The position numbers and the translations under genes are program-made. The notes beneath the pieces were generated by a model. It saw only the letters and a program-made list of their open reading frames with translations, was not told the origin of the DNA and did not search any database. A stretch of 5,739 nt of DNA from an uncultured Macromonas sp. (GTDB taxonomy: Bacteria; Pseudomonadota; Gammaproteobacteria; Burkholderiales; Burkholderiaceae), in contig CAMLOF010000199.1 in NCBI GenBank assembly GCA_946481585.1, positions 1-5,739 on the forward strand, in the 5' to 3' direction. Of this stretch, positions 1 through 5,623 are shown in pieces; position 1 is the stretch's first letter; every line of letters begins with the position of its first letter.

Positions 1-404
1 TCGGGGGCGTAGGCGTCGCCTTCAAAGGCCTGGGCGATTTCGGTGACGACCACCCGCCGGGCCAGCGGCAGGGCCTGGGCGTAGATTTGCGCCCCCCCGA
101 TCACCCATACCTCTTGCGGTGTTTGTTCAAGGGCACTGCAGTGCGACAGGGCGGCCTCCAGGCTGGGCAGCACGACTGCACCTTCGGCCGCGAAGCCTTG
201 GCGTGACAGAACGATGTTGAGCCGACCGGGCAGCGGCCGAAAGCGCGGGGGCAGGGATTCCCAGGTGCGCCGGCCCATGATGACCGGGCAGCCCTGGGTG
301 TGGCGCTTGAAGTGGGCCAAGTCCTCTGGCAGGTGCCAGGGCAGGGTGTTGTCGCGCCCGATCACGCCATTGGCGGCGCGCGCGAATATCAGGTTGAGAC
401 GCAT
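1..404 (-). CDS. folA: Dihydrofolate reductase, N-terminal 134 residues (3' end beyond window)
   Basis: This enzyme reduces 7,8-dihydrofolate to tetrahydrofolate with NADPH in the cytoplasm, supplying one-carbon cofactors for thymidylate, purine and methionine synthesis. The frame starts at the ATG at 404-402 and stays open to the left edge. The protein begins MRLNLIFARAANGVIGRDN. Family hallmarks are all present: the LPWHLPEDLAHFK segment with the catalytic acid Asp28 (Asp27 in E. coli), the NADPH-binding VIMGRRTWES (41-50), LPGRLNIVLSR (58-68), VWVIGGAQIY (99-108) and the VTEIAQAFEGD strand (120-130). About 25-35 C-terminal residues should lie outside the window. No clear Shine-Dalgarno site precedes the ATG. 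An ATG 12 nt further upstream (416-414) is in another frame and gives no DHFR sequence. The gene lies 40 nt downstream of hpaI on the same strand, so it could be the last gene of that transcript or have a promoter inside hpaI. No promoter was identified. Confidence 0.96.
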   Translation of the reverse strand, partial: MRLNLIFARAANGVIGRDNTLPWHLPEDLAHFKRHTQGCPVIMGRRTWESLPPRFRPLPGRLNIVLSRQGFAAEGAVVLPSLEAALSHCSALEQTPQEVWVIGGAQIYAQALPLARRVVVTEIAQAFEGDAYAP

Positions 405-417
405 GGCCTGGGAGCAT

Positions 418-429
418 AGCAGGCCTGCT
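418..429. repeat. 12-bp perfect palindrome between hpaI stop and folA start
   Basis: AGCAGGCCTGCT is a perfect dyad in the 40-nt spacer between the hpaI stop codon and the folA start codon. It has no loop and no following T run, so it is not a convincing intrinsic terminator. It could be a protein-binding dyad or simply chance in GC-rich DNA. Confidence 0.3.
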
Positions 430-444
430 TTCGGTCGGGAGGCG

Positions 445-1287
445 TCAGTACCCCTGGGCGCTGCTAGTTGACGATGTGGGGGCCGTGCGGTAGCGCCGCA
501 GCAGTTCGGTGGCGCTGGACTTGAGCAGCATGGTGTCGATGCCCACCGCCACGAACAGCGCCCCGGCATCCAGCCATTTGCGGGCCTGCGCTTCATTGGT
601 GGCCAGGATGCCCGGTGCCTTGCCAGCGCGGAGGATGCGGGCGATGCCGTCCTCGATGGCGGCTTGGACATCAGGGTGGCCGGGGTTGCCGGTGTGGCCC
701 ATGCTGGCGCTGAGGTCGGCCGGGCCAATGAACACGCCGTCCACGCCGGGCGTGGCGGCGATGGCGTCGAGGTTGCGCATGGCTTGCGCTGTTTCGGCCT
801 GCAACAGAACGCAGACCTGGGCGTTGGCTTCTTTCGCGTAATTGGGGTAGGCCTGCCAGCGCGATGAGCGTGCCAAGGCGCTGCCCATGCCGCGCACGCC
901 ATCGGGCGGGTACTTGGCGGCGGCCACCACCTGGGCGGCCTGCTCAGGCGTGTCCACCATGGGCACGAGCAGCGTCTGCACGCCAATGTCCAGGTACTGT
1001 TTGATGAGCGTGGTGCCTACGTCACCCGTGCCGATGGGCACGCGCGCCACGGCGTGGGACGGGGCCTGGCCCGGCGGCAGCGCGGTGCTGGCGCTGGCCA
1101 CGGCCTGCAACTGGCCCAGCGTGCTGCGCACGTCGTTGGGGGCGTGTTCACCGTCGATGAGCAGCCAGTCGTAGCCGACGCCTGCCAGGAGTTCGGCGCA
1201 GTAGCTGTCGGCCAGACCCAGCCACAGGCCGATCTGGGGTTGCTTGGCGCGCAGCGCGTCGCGGAAGGTATTGGTGGGGACTTGCAT
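445..1287 (-). CDS. hpaI: 4-hydroxy-2-oxoheptanedioate aldolase (HpaI/HpcH)
   Basis: This class II, metal-dependent pyruvate aldolase catalyses the last step of homoprotocatechuate meta-cleavage. It splits 4-hydroxy-2-oxoheptane-1,7-dioate into pyruvate and succinic semialdehyde. The 280-residue protein matches E. coli HpaI over its whole length from memory: [12 protein letters not shown] (18-29), [11 protein letters not shown] (42-52), [11 protein letters not shown] (104-114), [19 protein letters not shown] (126-144), [17 protein letters not shown] (181-197) and [11 protein letters not shown] (222-232). Expected functional residues are His48 (catalytic base), Arg82 (pyruvate binding), Asp100, and Glu165 and Asp191 (metal ligands). 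It is about 18 residues longer than the E. coli enzyme. About 13 of these lie between residues 62 and 100, around the pyruvate-binding Arg. The ATG lies 14 nt after the reductase stop codon, with no strong Shine-Dalgarno site, suggesting coupling. An alternative in this superfamily is 2-dehydro-3-deoxyglucarate aldolase, but the hpa neighbours favour HpaI. Confidence 0.94.
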   Translation of the reverse strand: MQVPTNTFRDALRAKQPQIGLWLGLADSYCAELLAGVGYDWLLIDGEHAPNDVRSTLGQLQAVASASTALPPGQAPSHAVARVPIGTGDVGTTLIKQYLDIGVQTLLVPMVDTPEQAAQVVAAAKYPPDGVRGMGSALARSSRWQAYPNYAKEANAQVCVLLQAETAQAMRNLDAIAATPGVDGVFIGPADLSASMGHTGNPGHPDVQAAIEDGIARILRAGKAPGILATNEAQARKWLDAGALFVAVGIDTMLLKSSATELLRRYRTAPTSSTSSAQGY

Positions 1288-1301
1288 GATTGGCTGAAAG
1301 T

Positions 1302-2309
1302 TTATGCCGGGTACAGGCCGCGCGTCTGCGCCATCAGCCGTGTGAGGCCGAGCAGGGCGTCAATGTTGGGCGTGGGCAGTTGCAGGTGCTGGCCGATGTC
1401 GCGCACCGCACCCACCAGGGCGTCGAGTTCGATGGCGCGCCCGGCTTCCACGTCTTGCAGCATGGAGGTCTTGAACGCACCGAGCTTGCGCGTGACGGCA
1501 TGGCGGTCTTCGGGGCTCTGGTCGATGGCGCAACCGATGCGCGCGCCGATGGCTTGGGCTTCGCGCATGACGGCGCTGATGTAGCCGCGCACCAGCGGGT
1601 CGTCGAGGATGCGGTCGCAGGTGGCGCCAGTTAGCGCCGACACGGGGTTCATGGTCATGTTGCCCCAGAGCTTGTACCAGACGTCGCGCTGGATGCGGTC
1701 TGACACGGTGACGGCAAACCCCGCCTGTTCCAGCGTGGCTGCCAGTGCCTGGACGTGTGGGCTGGCGCCGCCTGCCGGTTCACCAATGATGAGGCCGTTG
1801 CCATTGACGTGGCGCACGTGCCCGTGGCCCGGCGTGGTGCTGCTGAGGTGGATCACGCAGCCGACCACGCGGGTGGCGGGCAGCGTGGCGGCGAGTTCGC
1901 CGCCTGGGTCCACGCTGGGCAGGTGGAGTCCATCGCACGGGCCTCCCAGCCCGTGGAAGAACCACCACGGCACGCCGTTCATGGCGACCAGCACCCGTCC
2001 TTCGGGGGCCAGCAACGCACGCACGGCGGGCGCTACGTCCTTGACGGCTGGGCCTTTCACGGCCAGCACCACCAGGTCTTGCGGTCCCAGGCTGGCGGGG
2101 TCGTCGCTGGCGTGTACCTGCAGGGTGCGCGTGCCTTGTGCACTGGTGAGTTGCAGGCCCTGGCCGCGCAGCGCCTGCAGGGTGGCGCCGCGCGCCAGCA
2201 CGCTCACGCGCACATGGGGCAACTGGCTGAGCCAGGCGGCGAACAGGCCGCCAATGGCGCCCGCGCCGACGATGGCCACGCGCAAGGGGTTGGAGGCAGT
2301 TGCGGTCAT
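1302..2309 (-). CDS. Ketopantoate reductase-family (PanE/ApbA) NADPH-dependent 2-oxoacid reductase
   Basis: The family reduces a 2-oxo acid to a 2-hydroxy acid with NADPH; PanE itself makes pantoate from ketopantoate. The 335-residue protein has an N-terminal Rossmann dinucleotide-binding domain with [11 protein letters not shown] (11-21), then VVLAVKG (80-86), and the C-terminal ApbA domain with [19 protein letters not shown] (212-230) and [11 protein letters not shown] (290-300). Lys213 and Glu294 match the catalytic Lys and the substrate-binding acidic residue of PanE. The usual NGxG turn reads [11 protein letters not shown] here (110-120), which marks a distinct PanE-like subfamily, so pantothenate synthesis should not be assumed. 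Its ATG overlaps the stop of the upstream aldolase-family gene (ATGA, 2306-2309) and no good Shine-Dalgarno site is visible, implying translational coupling. The fold is clear but the substrate is unknown. Position in the operon suggests a 2-oxo acid from aromatic catabolism, which is inference. Confidence 0.9.
   Translation of the reverse strand: MTATASNPLRVAIVGAGAIGGLFAAWLSQLPHVRVSVLARGATLQALRGQGLQLTSAQGTRTLQVHASDDPASLGPQDLVVLAVKGPAVKDVAPAVRALLAPEGRVLVAMNGVPWWFFHGLGGPCDGLHLPSVDPGGELAATLPATRVVGCVIHLSSTTPGHGHVRHVNGNGLIIGEPAGGASPHVQALAATLEQAGFAVTVSDRIQRDVWYKLWGNMTMNPVSALTGATCDRILDDPLVRGYISAVMREAQAIGARIGCAIDQSPEDRHAVTRKLGAFKTSMLQDVEAGRAIELDALVGAVRDIGQHLQLPTPNIDALLGLTRLMAQTRGLYPA
2306..2309 (-). 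promoter_or_regulatory. ATGA stop-start overlap coupling aldolase-family and reductase genes
   Basis: On the minus strand the reductase start ATG (2309-2307) shares two bases with the aldolase-family stop TGA (2308-2306). No convincing Shine-Dalgarno sequence lies directly upstream of this ATG, so re-initiation by terminating ribosomes is the likely mode of translation. Confidence 0.8.
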
Positions 2310-3067
2310 ACGGCGTAGCCGGGGTTGACCCGGTCGATGAGTCTTTGCATGGCGGCGAAGGAGTCTTCACCGGCACCAAAGTTTGGGTTGAAGTTGAGGG
2401 AGTCGCGCACGCATTTTTCCAGCACCGGCACGGGAATGGGGCGCAGCGGCCCCAGCGCCTGGGAAGCCACCTGCACTTCGCAAGCGCGCTGCACCAGCCA
2501 CATCAGGTTGAAGGCTTGTGCCAGTGTGCGGCCGATGACCACAGGCCCATGGTTGCGCAGCAGCAGCACGGGCTTGCCGCCAGCGCTGTCCAGAATGCGT
2601 TGGCCTTCGTCCAGATGAACGGTAATGCCCTCGAACTCGTGATAGGCCACCTGGTCCCACAGTTGTGCAGCGTAGAAGTTGGTGTAAGACAGGCCTTCCT
2701 GCGTGCAGCACACGGCCAGCGTGGGGGTGGTGTGCACGTGCATCACGCAGTGAGCTTCAGGCATGGCTGCGTGTATGGCGCCGTGGAAGGTGAACCCCGC
2801 CGGGTTGATGGGCCAGTCGGAGTGGCCGACGATGTTGCCTTCGATGTCCACCTTCACGAGGTTGGAGGCGGTGACCTCGCTGTAGTGCAGGCCGAAGGGG
2901 TTGATGAGGAAGTGCGGCTCGGCGCCCGGCACGCGCAGCGAGATGTGGTTGTAGATCAGCTCCGCCCAGCCCAGGTGGGCAAAGATGCGGTAGGTGGCGG
3001 CGAGCTTGACGCGGGCGTCCCACTCCTCGGGGCTGAAGCGGGCGGGGCGGATGTAGGGGGATTCCAT
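2306..3067 (-). CDS. Class II aldolase/adducin-domain protein, substrate unknown
   Basis: This 253-residue protein has the class II aldolase/adducin fold, whose members are zinc-dependent aldolases, epimerases, decarboxylases and non-enzymatic adducin-like proteins. Visible hallmarks are YRIFAHLGWAELIYNHISLRVPG (26-48), FLINPFGLHYSEVTASNLVKVD (53-74), AGFTFHGAIHAAMPEAHCVMHVHT (90-113) and LLLRNHGPVVIG (168-179). His110, His112 and His173 correspond to the three zinc-binding histidines of L-fuculose-1-phosphate aldolase (92, 94, 155). Aligning by the conserved His (95 here, 77 in FucA), the catalytic Glu73 of FucA falls on Gly91. This places it with the adducin-like 'AGF' members, so a classical sugar-phosphate aldolase role is unlikely. 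The ATG has a good GGAG site (3077-3080, 9-nt spacer). It starts 30 nt after hpaH and overlaps the reductase gene by 4 nt. It is not a standard member of the homoprotocatechuate pathway. A role beside HpaI is possible but unproven. Confidence 0.9.
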   Translation of the reverse strand: MESPYIRPARFSPEEWDARVKLAATYRIFAHLGWAELIYNHISLRVPGAEPHFLINPFGLHYSEVTASNLVKVDIEGNIVGHSDWPINPAGFTFHGAIHAAMPEAHCVMHVHTTPTLAVCCTQEGLSYTNFYAAQLWDQVAYHEFEGITVHLDEGQRILDSAGGKPVLLLRNHGPVVIGRTLAQAFNLMWLVQRACEVQVASQALGPLRPIPVPVLEKCVRDSLNFNPNFGAGEDSFAAMQRLIDRVNPGYAV

Positions 3068-3076
3068 GGGGTTTGT

Positions 3077-3080
3077 CTCC
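3077..3080 (-). promoter_or_regulatory. Ribosome-binding site of the class II aldolase-family gene
   Basis: The minus strand reads CCGGAGACAAACCCC before the ATG at 3067. GGAG at 9 nt from the start supports this start codon and shows that the gene can be initiated independently of hpaH, which ends 30 nt upstream. Confidence 0.65.
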
Positions 3081-3097
3081 GGCGTGTTTTGGGGTGG

Positions 3098-3913
3098 TCA
3101 GACGAAGCGGAACTGCAGGCGGCCGAGCGGGCCGTAGTCGGCGTCGAACAGGTCGCCTGCGCGCGCGGCCACGGGGCGCGTGAAGGAACCTGCCAGCACG
3201 GTTTGCCCGGCTTCCAGCCGCTCGCCCCAGGGTGCCAGTTTGTTGGCCAGCCAGGCAATGCCGATGGCCGGGTCGCCCTGGACGCCTGCGGCCAGTCCGG
3301 TTTCTTCCACCACGCCGTTCTGACGCAGGATGGCACCGCACCAAGGCAGGTCCAGTTCGCGCGGTGCGGCGCGGCCTGCGCCCAACACAATGCCCGCGTT
3401 GGCCGCGTTGTCACTGATGGTGTCGAACACCTTGCGCATGACCTGGGTATGGCGGTCGAACTGCTCAATGCGCGCGTCGATGATCTCGATGGCGGGGGTG
3501 ACGTATTCGGTGGCGTCCAGCACCTGTTCCACGGTCACGTTGGGGCCTTGCAGCGGCGCCTTGAGCACGAAGGCCAGTTCCACCTCCACGCGGGGCTTGA
3601 GGAAGCGGCTGGAAGGGATGTCCAGCACCTGGCCGGGTGTGCAGGTGTAGAGCATGTCGTCGAGCAGGGTGCCGTAGTCGGGCTCGTCGATCTGGCTGGC
3701 CTGCTGCATGGCGCGCGAGGTGAGGCCGATCTTGTGGCCGATGACGCGCCTACCCTCGGCCAGTTGCAGCGCCACCCAGGCGCGGCTGATGCGGTAGCCG
3801 TCTTCCAGCGTCATGCCGGGGAAGCGTTTGGAGAAGTGTTCGACCTGCACGCGGGTCTTCTTGCTCTGGTGCAGTTCGGCGGCGAGTTCCTGGATCTGTG
3901 CGTCGGACAGCAT
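3098..3913 (-). CDS. hpaH: 2-oxo-hept-4-ene-1,7-dioate hydratase (HpaH/HpcG)
   Basis: This cytoplasmic Mg2+-dependent hydratase adds water to 2-oxo-hept-4-ene-1,7-dioate to give 4-hydroxy-2-oxoheptanedioate, the HpaI substrate. The 271-residue protein matches E. coli HpaH (267 residues) end to end from memory. Key blocks are [20 protein letters not shown] (59-78), DYGTLLDDM (79-87), [11 protein letters not shown] (107-117), [13 protein letters not shown] (138-150), [18 protein letters not shown] (161-178), [12 protein letters not shown] (200-211), [18 protein letters not shown] (220-237) and [15 protein letters not shown] (240-254). Glu110, Glu112 and Glu143 correspond to the metal-binding glutamates of the family. 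His60, Lys61 and Asp79 are conserved active-site positions. The related 2-oxopent-4-enoate hydratases (MhpD/XylJ) share the fold, but the closest resemblance and the hpaF/hpaD context support HpaH. The ATG follows the hpaF stop after only 3 nt (TGACCCATG), with its weak AAGG site lying inside hpaF. Confidence 0.96.
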   Translation of the reverse strand: MLSDAQIQELAAELHQSKKTRVQVEHFSKRFPGMTLEDGYRISRAWVALQLAEGRRVIGHKIGLTSRAMQQASQIDEPDYGTLLDDMLYTCTPGQVLDIPSSRFLKPRVEVELAFVLKAPLQGPNVTVEQVLDATEYVTPAIEIIDARIEQFDRHTQVMRKVFDTISDNAANAGIVLGAGRAAPRELDLPWCGAILRQNGVVEETGLAAGVQGDPAIGIAWLANKLAPWGERLEAGQTVLAGSFTRPVAARAGDLFDADYGPLGRLQFRFV

Positions 3914-3916
3914 GGG

Positions 3917-4366
3917 TCAGGCCTTGGGGGTGAAAAGGGGGTGGAGGTTGCTGTGCTTGGCGTCGAAGACTTCCTGGCCTTCGTCGATCTGCAGCGTGAC
4001 GCCGATGTGGCGCCGCGAGAACAGCGGCTGGAAGTGCGACTTCGTGGCCATGAGCAGCGCGTCGCCGACCTTGCGGTGCGTGGCGGCGCTGCGGCCCCGG
4101 CCCATGCGCAGGTTGAGGTAGACGAAGGCGTAGTCGCCGTCGCCCCCCGCTGCACGGCCCGCCGTGCCACCATCTGCGACGGCGCAATGCGCGGCAGGGT
4201 AGGCGAGCACACGCGTGCCGCCAGTGGGGAAGACCTGGCGGTCGTCTTCGTCGCGCACGGCGAGCATGGTGTCGGCCAGGGCGCGGCACAGGGCCGACAT
4301 GTCGCAGCCACCCTCATTGACAGGGCGGTCGAGGTTGGGTGTGTAGAGGATGACGAGGTGGGGCAT
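3917..4366 (-). CDS. hpaF: 5-carboxymethyl-2-hydroxymuconate Delta-isomerase (HpaF/HpcD)
   Basis: This tautomerase-superfamily enzyme isomerises 5-carboxymethyl-2-hydroxymuconate to 5-oxo-pent-3-ene-1,2,5-tricarboxylate, using an N-terminal proline exposed by Met removal as the base. The start was chosen as the ATG at 4366-4364 because it gives MPHLVILYTP, placing Pro directly after Met. A TTG at 4384-4382, overlapping the hpaD stop, would add six residues and bury the catalytic Pro. A GAAGG site lies 11 nt before the chosen ATG. Other matches to E. coli CHMI are FPTGGTRVLAY (46-56, Arg52), DYAFVYLNLRMGRGRS (78-93, Arg91) and the C-terminal AKHSNLHPLF (136-145). The protein has 149 residues against about 126 in E. 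coli. The extra length lies mainly near the N-terminus and in a Gly/Ala-rich stretch (66-77), with a short tail. HpaF is probably a homotrimer, as known for the family. Confidence 0.93.
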   Translation of the reverse strand: MPHLVILYTPNLDRPVNEGGCDMSALCRALADTMLAVRDEDDRQVFPTGGTRVLAYPAAHCAVADGGTAGRAAGGDGDYAFVYLNLRMGRGRSAATHRKVGDALLMATKSHFQPLFSRRHIGVTLQIDEGQEVFDAKHSNLHPLFTPKA

Positions 4367-4380
4367 GGCGACTTGTGCCT

Positions 4381-5307
4381 TCAAAGCCGTGTGGCGACAG
4401 AGGTGTAGCCGTCAGCCCGGGAGGCCTGGGCTGCTGGAATGGCTTTCCCGGTCACGGGTTCAACCGGGAACACGGCATTGATCTGCCCCGTGCCCGAAGC
4501 GCCAAAGTAAGGCGTGATCACCTCGGCGCGGCCCTGGTACTCGCTCCAGCCCAGTACGCCCAGCATCATGGCGGTGTCGTGCATGAAGCCTTCGCCATGG
4601 CCCTTGCTGGCGTATTCGGGCAGCATCTCGCAAAAGTCTTTCCACTGGCCTTGCTGCCACATCTCCACCACGCGGCGGTCGAGCTGTTCCAGGAAGGGGC
4701 TCCAGATCTTGAAGGCGTATTCCGGCGCCAGGCCGTTCTGCGCGAAACGGTGGCTCAGCGAGCCGCTGGCCAGGAAGGCCACGGTGCCGTCGTAGTGCTC
4801 CTCCACGGCCTTGCGCATGGCCCAGCCCAGGCGTGCGCTGTCGTTCAGGTAGTGCACGGTGCACAGGGCTGACACGGAAACCGCTTTGAAGTGCTGGTCT
4901 TCGTTCATGTAGCGCATGGGCACCAGGGTGCCGTATTCGGGGTCGAGCGTGGTGGCGTGGTGGGCCAGCGTCTCCACCTGGTGCTCGTTGCACACCTTGG
5001 CCAGCAGTTGCCCCAGTTCCGGGTTGCCGGGAATGGCGAACGGCATGTTGCTGATGAAGTGTGGCAGTTCGTTGCTGGTGTAGGTGCCTTGCCAGCTGGG
5101 CGCGCAGTTGATGTGGTAGTTGGCGTTGACCAGCCAGTGGGTGTCGAACACGACGATGGTGTCCACGCCCAGTGCCTTGCAGCGGCGCGCGATTTCCTTG
5201 TGGCCGTCAATGGCGTCTTGCCGCGTGCCCTTGCGCGGGCCGTCCAGCTCGCTGAGATACATCGACGGCACGTGGGTGATCTTGCCGACCAGTGCTACTT
5301 TGCCCAT
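4381..5307 (-). CDS. hpaD: 3,4-dihydroxyphenylacetate 2,3-dioxygenase (homoprotocatechuate dioxygenase, HpaD/HpcB)
   Basis: This is a class III (LigB-type) extradiol ring-cleavage enzyme. With Fe(II) or Mn(II) and O2 it converts 3,4-dihydroxyphenylacetate to 5-carboxymethyl-2-hydroxymuconate semialdehyde, which commits the substrate to this pathway. The 308-residue protein matches E. coli HpcB (283 residues) from memory: ITHVPSMYLSELDGP (10-24), RQDAIDGHKEIARRC (29-43), DTIVVFDTHWLVNANYHINC (49-68), YTSNELPHFI (76-85), EYGTLVPMRYMNED (124-137), GTVAFLASGSLSHRF (174-188), GHGEGFMHDTAMMLGVLGW (236-254) and ASGTGQINAVFP (270-281). Probable metal ligands are His12, His57 and Glu239; His185 is the probable acid-base residue. 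A 27-residue tail beyond the E. coli end (282-308) overlaps no functional motif. AGGAG with a 7-nt spacer precedes the ATG. The gene starts 57 nt after a large repeat hairpin and 351 nt after the hpaE stop. Confidence 0.97.
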   Translation of the reverse strand: MGKVALVGKITHVPSMYLSELDGPRKGTRQDAIDGHKEIARRCKALGVDTIVVFDTHWLVNANYHINCAPSWQGTYTSNELPHFISNMPFAIPGNPELGQLLAKVCNEHQVETLAHHATTLDPEYGTLVPMRYMNEDQHFKAVSVSALCTVHYLNDSARLGWAMRKAVEEHYDGTVAFLASGSLSHRFAQNGLAPEYAFKIWSPFLEQLDRRVVEMWQQGQWKDFCEMLPEYASKGHGEGFMHDTAMMLGVLGWSEYQGRAEVITPYFGASGTGQINAVFPVEPVTGKAIPAAQASRADGYTSVATRL

Positions 5308-5314
5308 GGGTTCT

Positions 5315-5319
5315 CTCCT
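5315..5319 (-). promoter_or_regulatory. Ribosome-binding site of hpaD
   Basis: The minus strand reads CACAGGAGAGAACCC before the ATG at 5307. AGGAG with a 7-nt spacer is the strongest Shine-Dalgarno site seen before any gene in the window, consistent with independent initiation after the long structured gap. Confidence 0.8.
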
Positions 5320-5363
5320 GTGTGTGGGGTTGCTTTTCGTTGCTGGGCTGCCTTTGTTTGGGG

Positions 5364-5461
5364 TGAAGAGGCGGGGTGAACACCTCCGCGAATGTCCCCC
5401 GGGTTTTGCTTCGCAAAACCCTCCTCCTTTATTTCGCTGCGGTGTTCACCCCGCCTCTTCA
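5364..5461 (-). repeat. Structured palindromic repeat, copy 1 (proximal to hpaD)
   Basis: The outer arms 5364-5384 and 5441-5461 are perfect reverse complements over 21 bp. Inside them are two conserved segments: TCCGCGAATGTCCCCC (5385-5400) and TCCTCCTTTATTTCGCTGC (5422-5440). Between these is a perfect 9-bp hairpin, GGGTTTTGC (5401-5409), loop TTC, GCAAAACCC (5413-5421). The unit thus has a long stem, a large asymmetric internal loop of 16 and 19 nt, and a small apical hairpin. Strand is given as minus because the hpa transcript reads the AAAGGAGGA version of the core. No target-site duplication is evident. The family is not recognised. Confidence 0.92.
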
Positions 5462-5517
5462 TGGCGCTGCACCAAGGCCAACCAAGTGTTCCAACGTTGA
5501 GTACCCGCGCAACATCT

Positions 5518-5623
5518 GGATCAGCGGGACGGGGTACCCGGCGCAGCGAAATAAAGGAGGAGAAACGGGCTGTGCCCGTTTCGGGGGACATTCGCGGAGC
5601 CGGGTACCCTGGCGCGCTGATCC
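5518..5623 (+). repeat. Structured palindromic repeat, copy 2 (proximal to hpaE, inverted relative to copy 1)
   Basis: The outer arms 5518-5542 and 5599-5623 pair imperfectly over 25 positions: GGATCAGCG with CGCTGATCC at the outside, GGGTACCCGGC with GCCGGGTACCC at the inside, and a weak five-position region between. The conserved segments GCAGCGAAATAAAGGAGGA (5543-5561) and GGGGGACATTCGCGGA (5583-5598) are exact reverse complements of those in copy 1, 35 of 35 positions. The central hairpin is GAAACGGGC (5562-5570), loop TGT, GCCCGTTTC (5574-5582). It has the same 9+3+9 size as in copy 1 but a different sequence. Confidence 0.92.

Noticed and set aside
445..1287. 2-dehydro-3-deoxyglucarate aldolase (GarL) identity
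   Set aside because: It has the same superfamily fold, but the closer motif match to HpaI and the adjacent hpaH, hpaF and hpaD favour the homoprotocatechuate enzyme.
1302..2309. Calling the reductase PanE of pantothenate synthesis
   Set aside because: The catalytic Lys and Glu are kept, but the NGVPWWFF subfamily motif, the extra length and the operon context do not support a confident panE assignment.
2300..4408. A stop-free plus-strand frame of about 700 codons antisense to hpaF, hpaH and the aldolase-family gene
   Set aside because: It is a shadow of the codon bias in GC-rich genes on the minus strand. Its translation is rich in His, Val, Gly and Gln with no recognisable domain, while the minus-strand frames give complete known enzymes.
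5364..5461. Rho-independent terminator between hpaE and hpaD
   Set aside because: The stems are strong, but no T run follows either repeat on either strand, and a large conserved internal loop is not a terminator feature.
5364..5623. Integron attC sites
   Set aside because: They are of attC-like length and palindromic, but I see no GTTRRRY/RYYYAAC core pair. The conserved parts are the internal segments rather than the ends, and no cassette gene or integrase is present.
5364..5623. CRISPR array or BIME/REP cluster
   Set aside because: There are only two copies, inverted relative to each other, with no regular spacers. The palindromes do not share sequence between copies as REP elements would.
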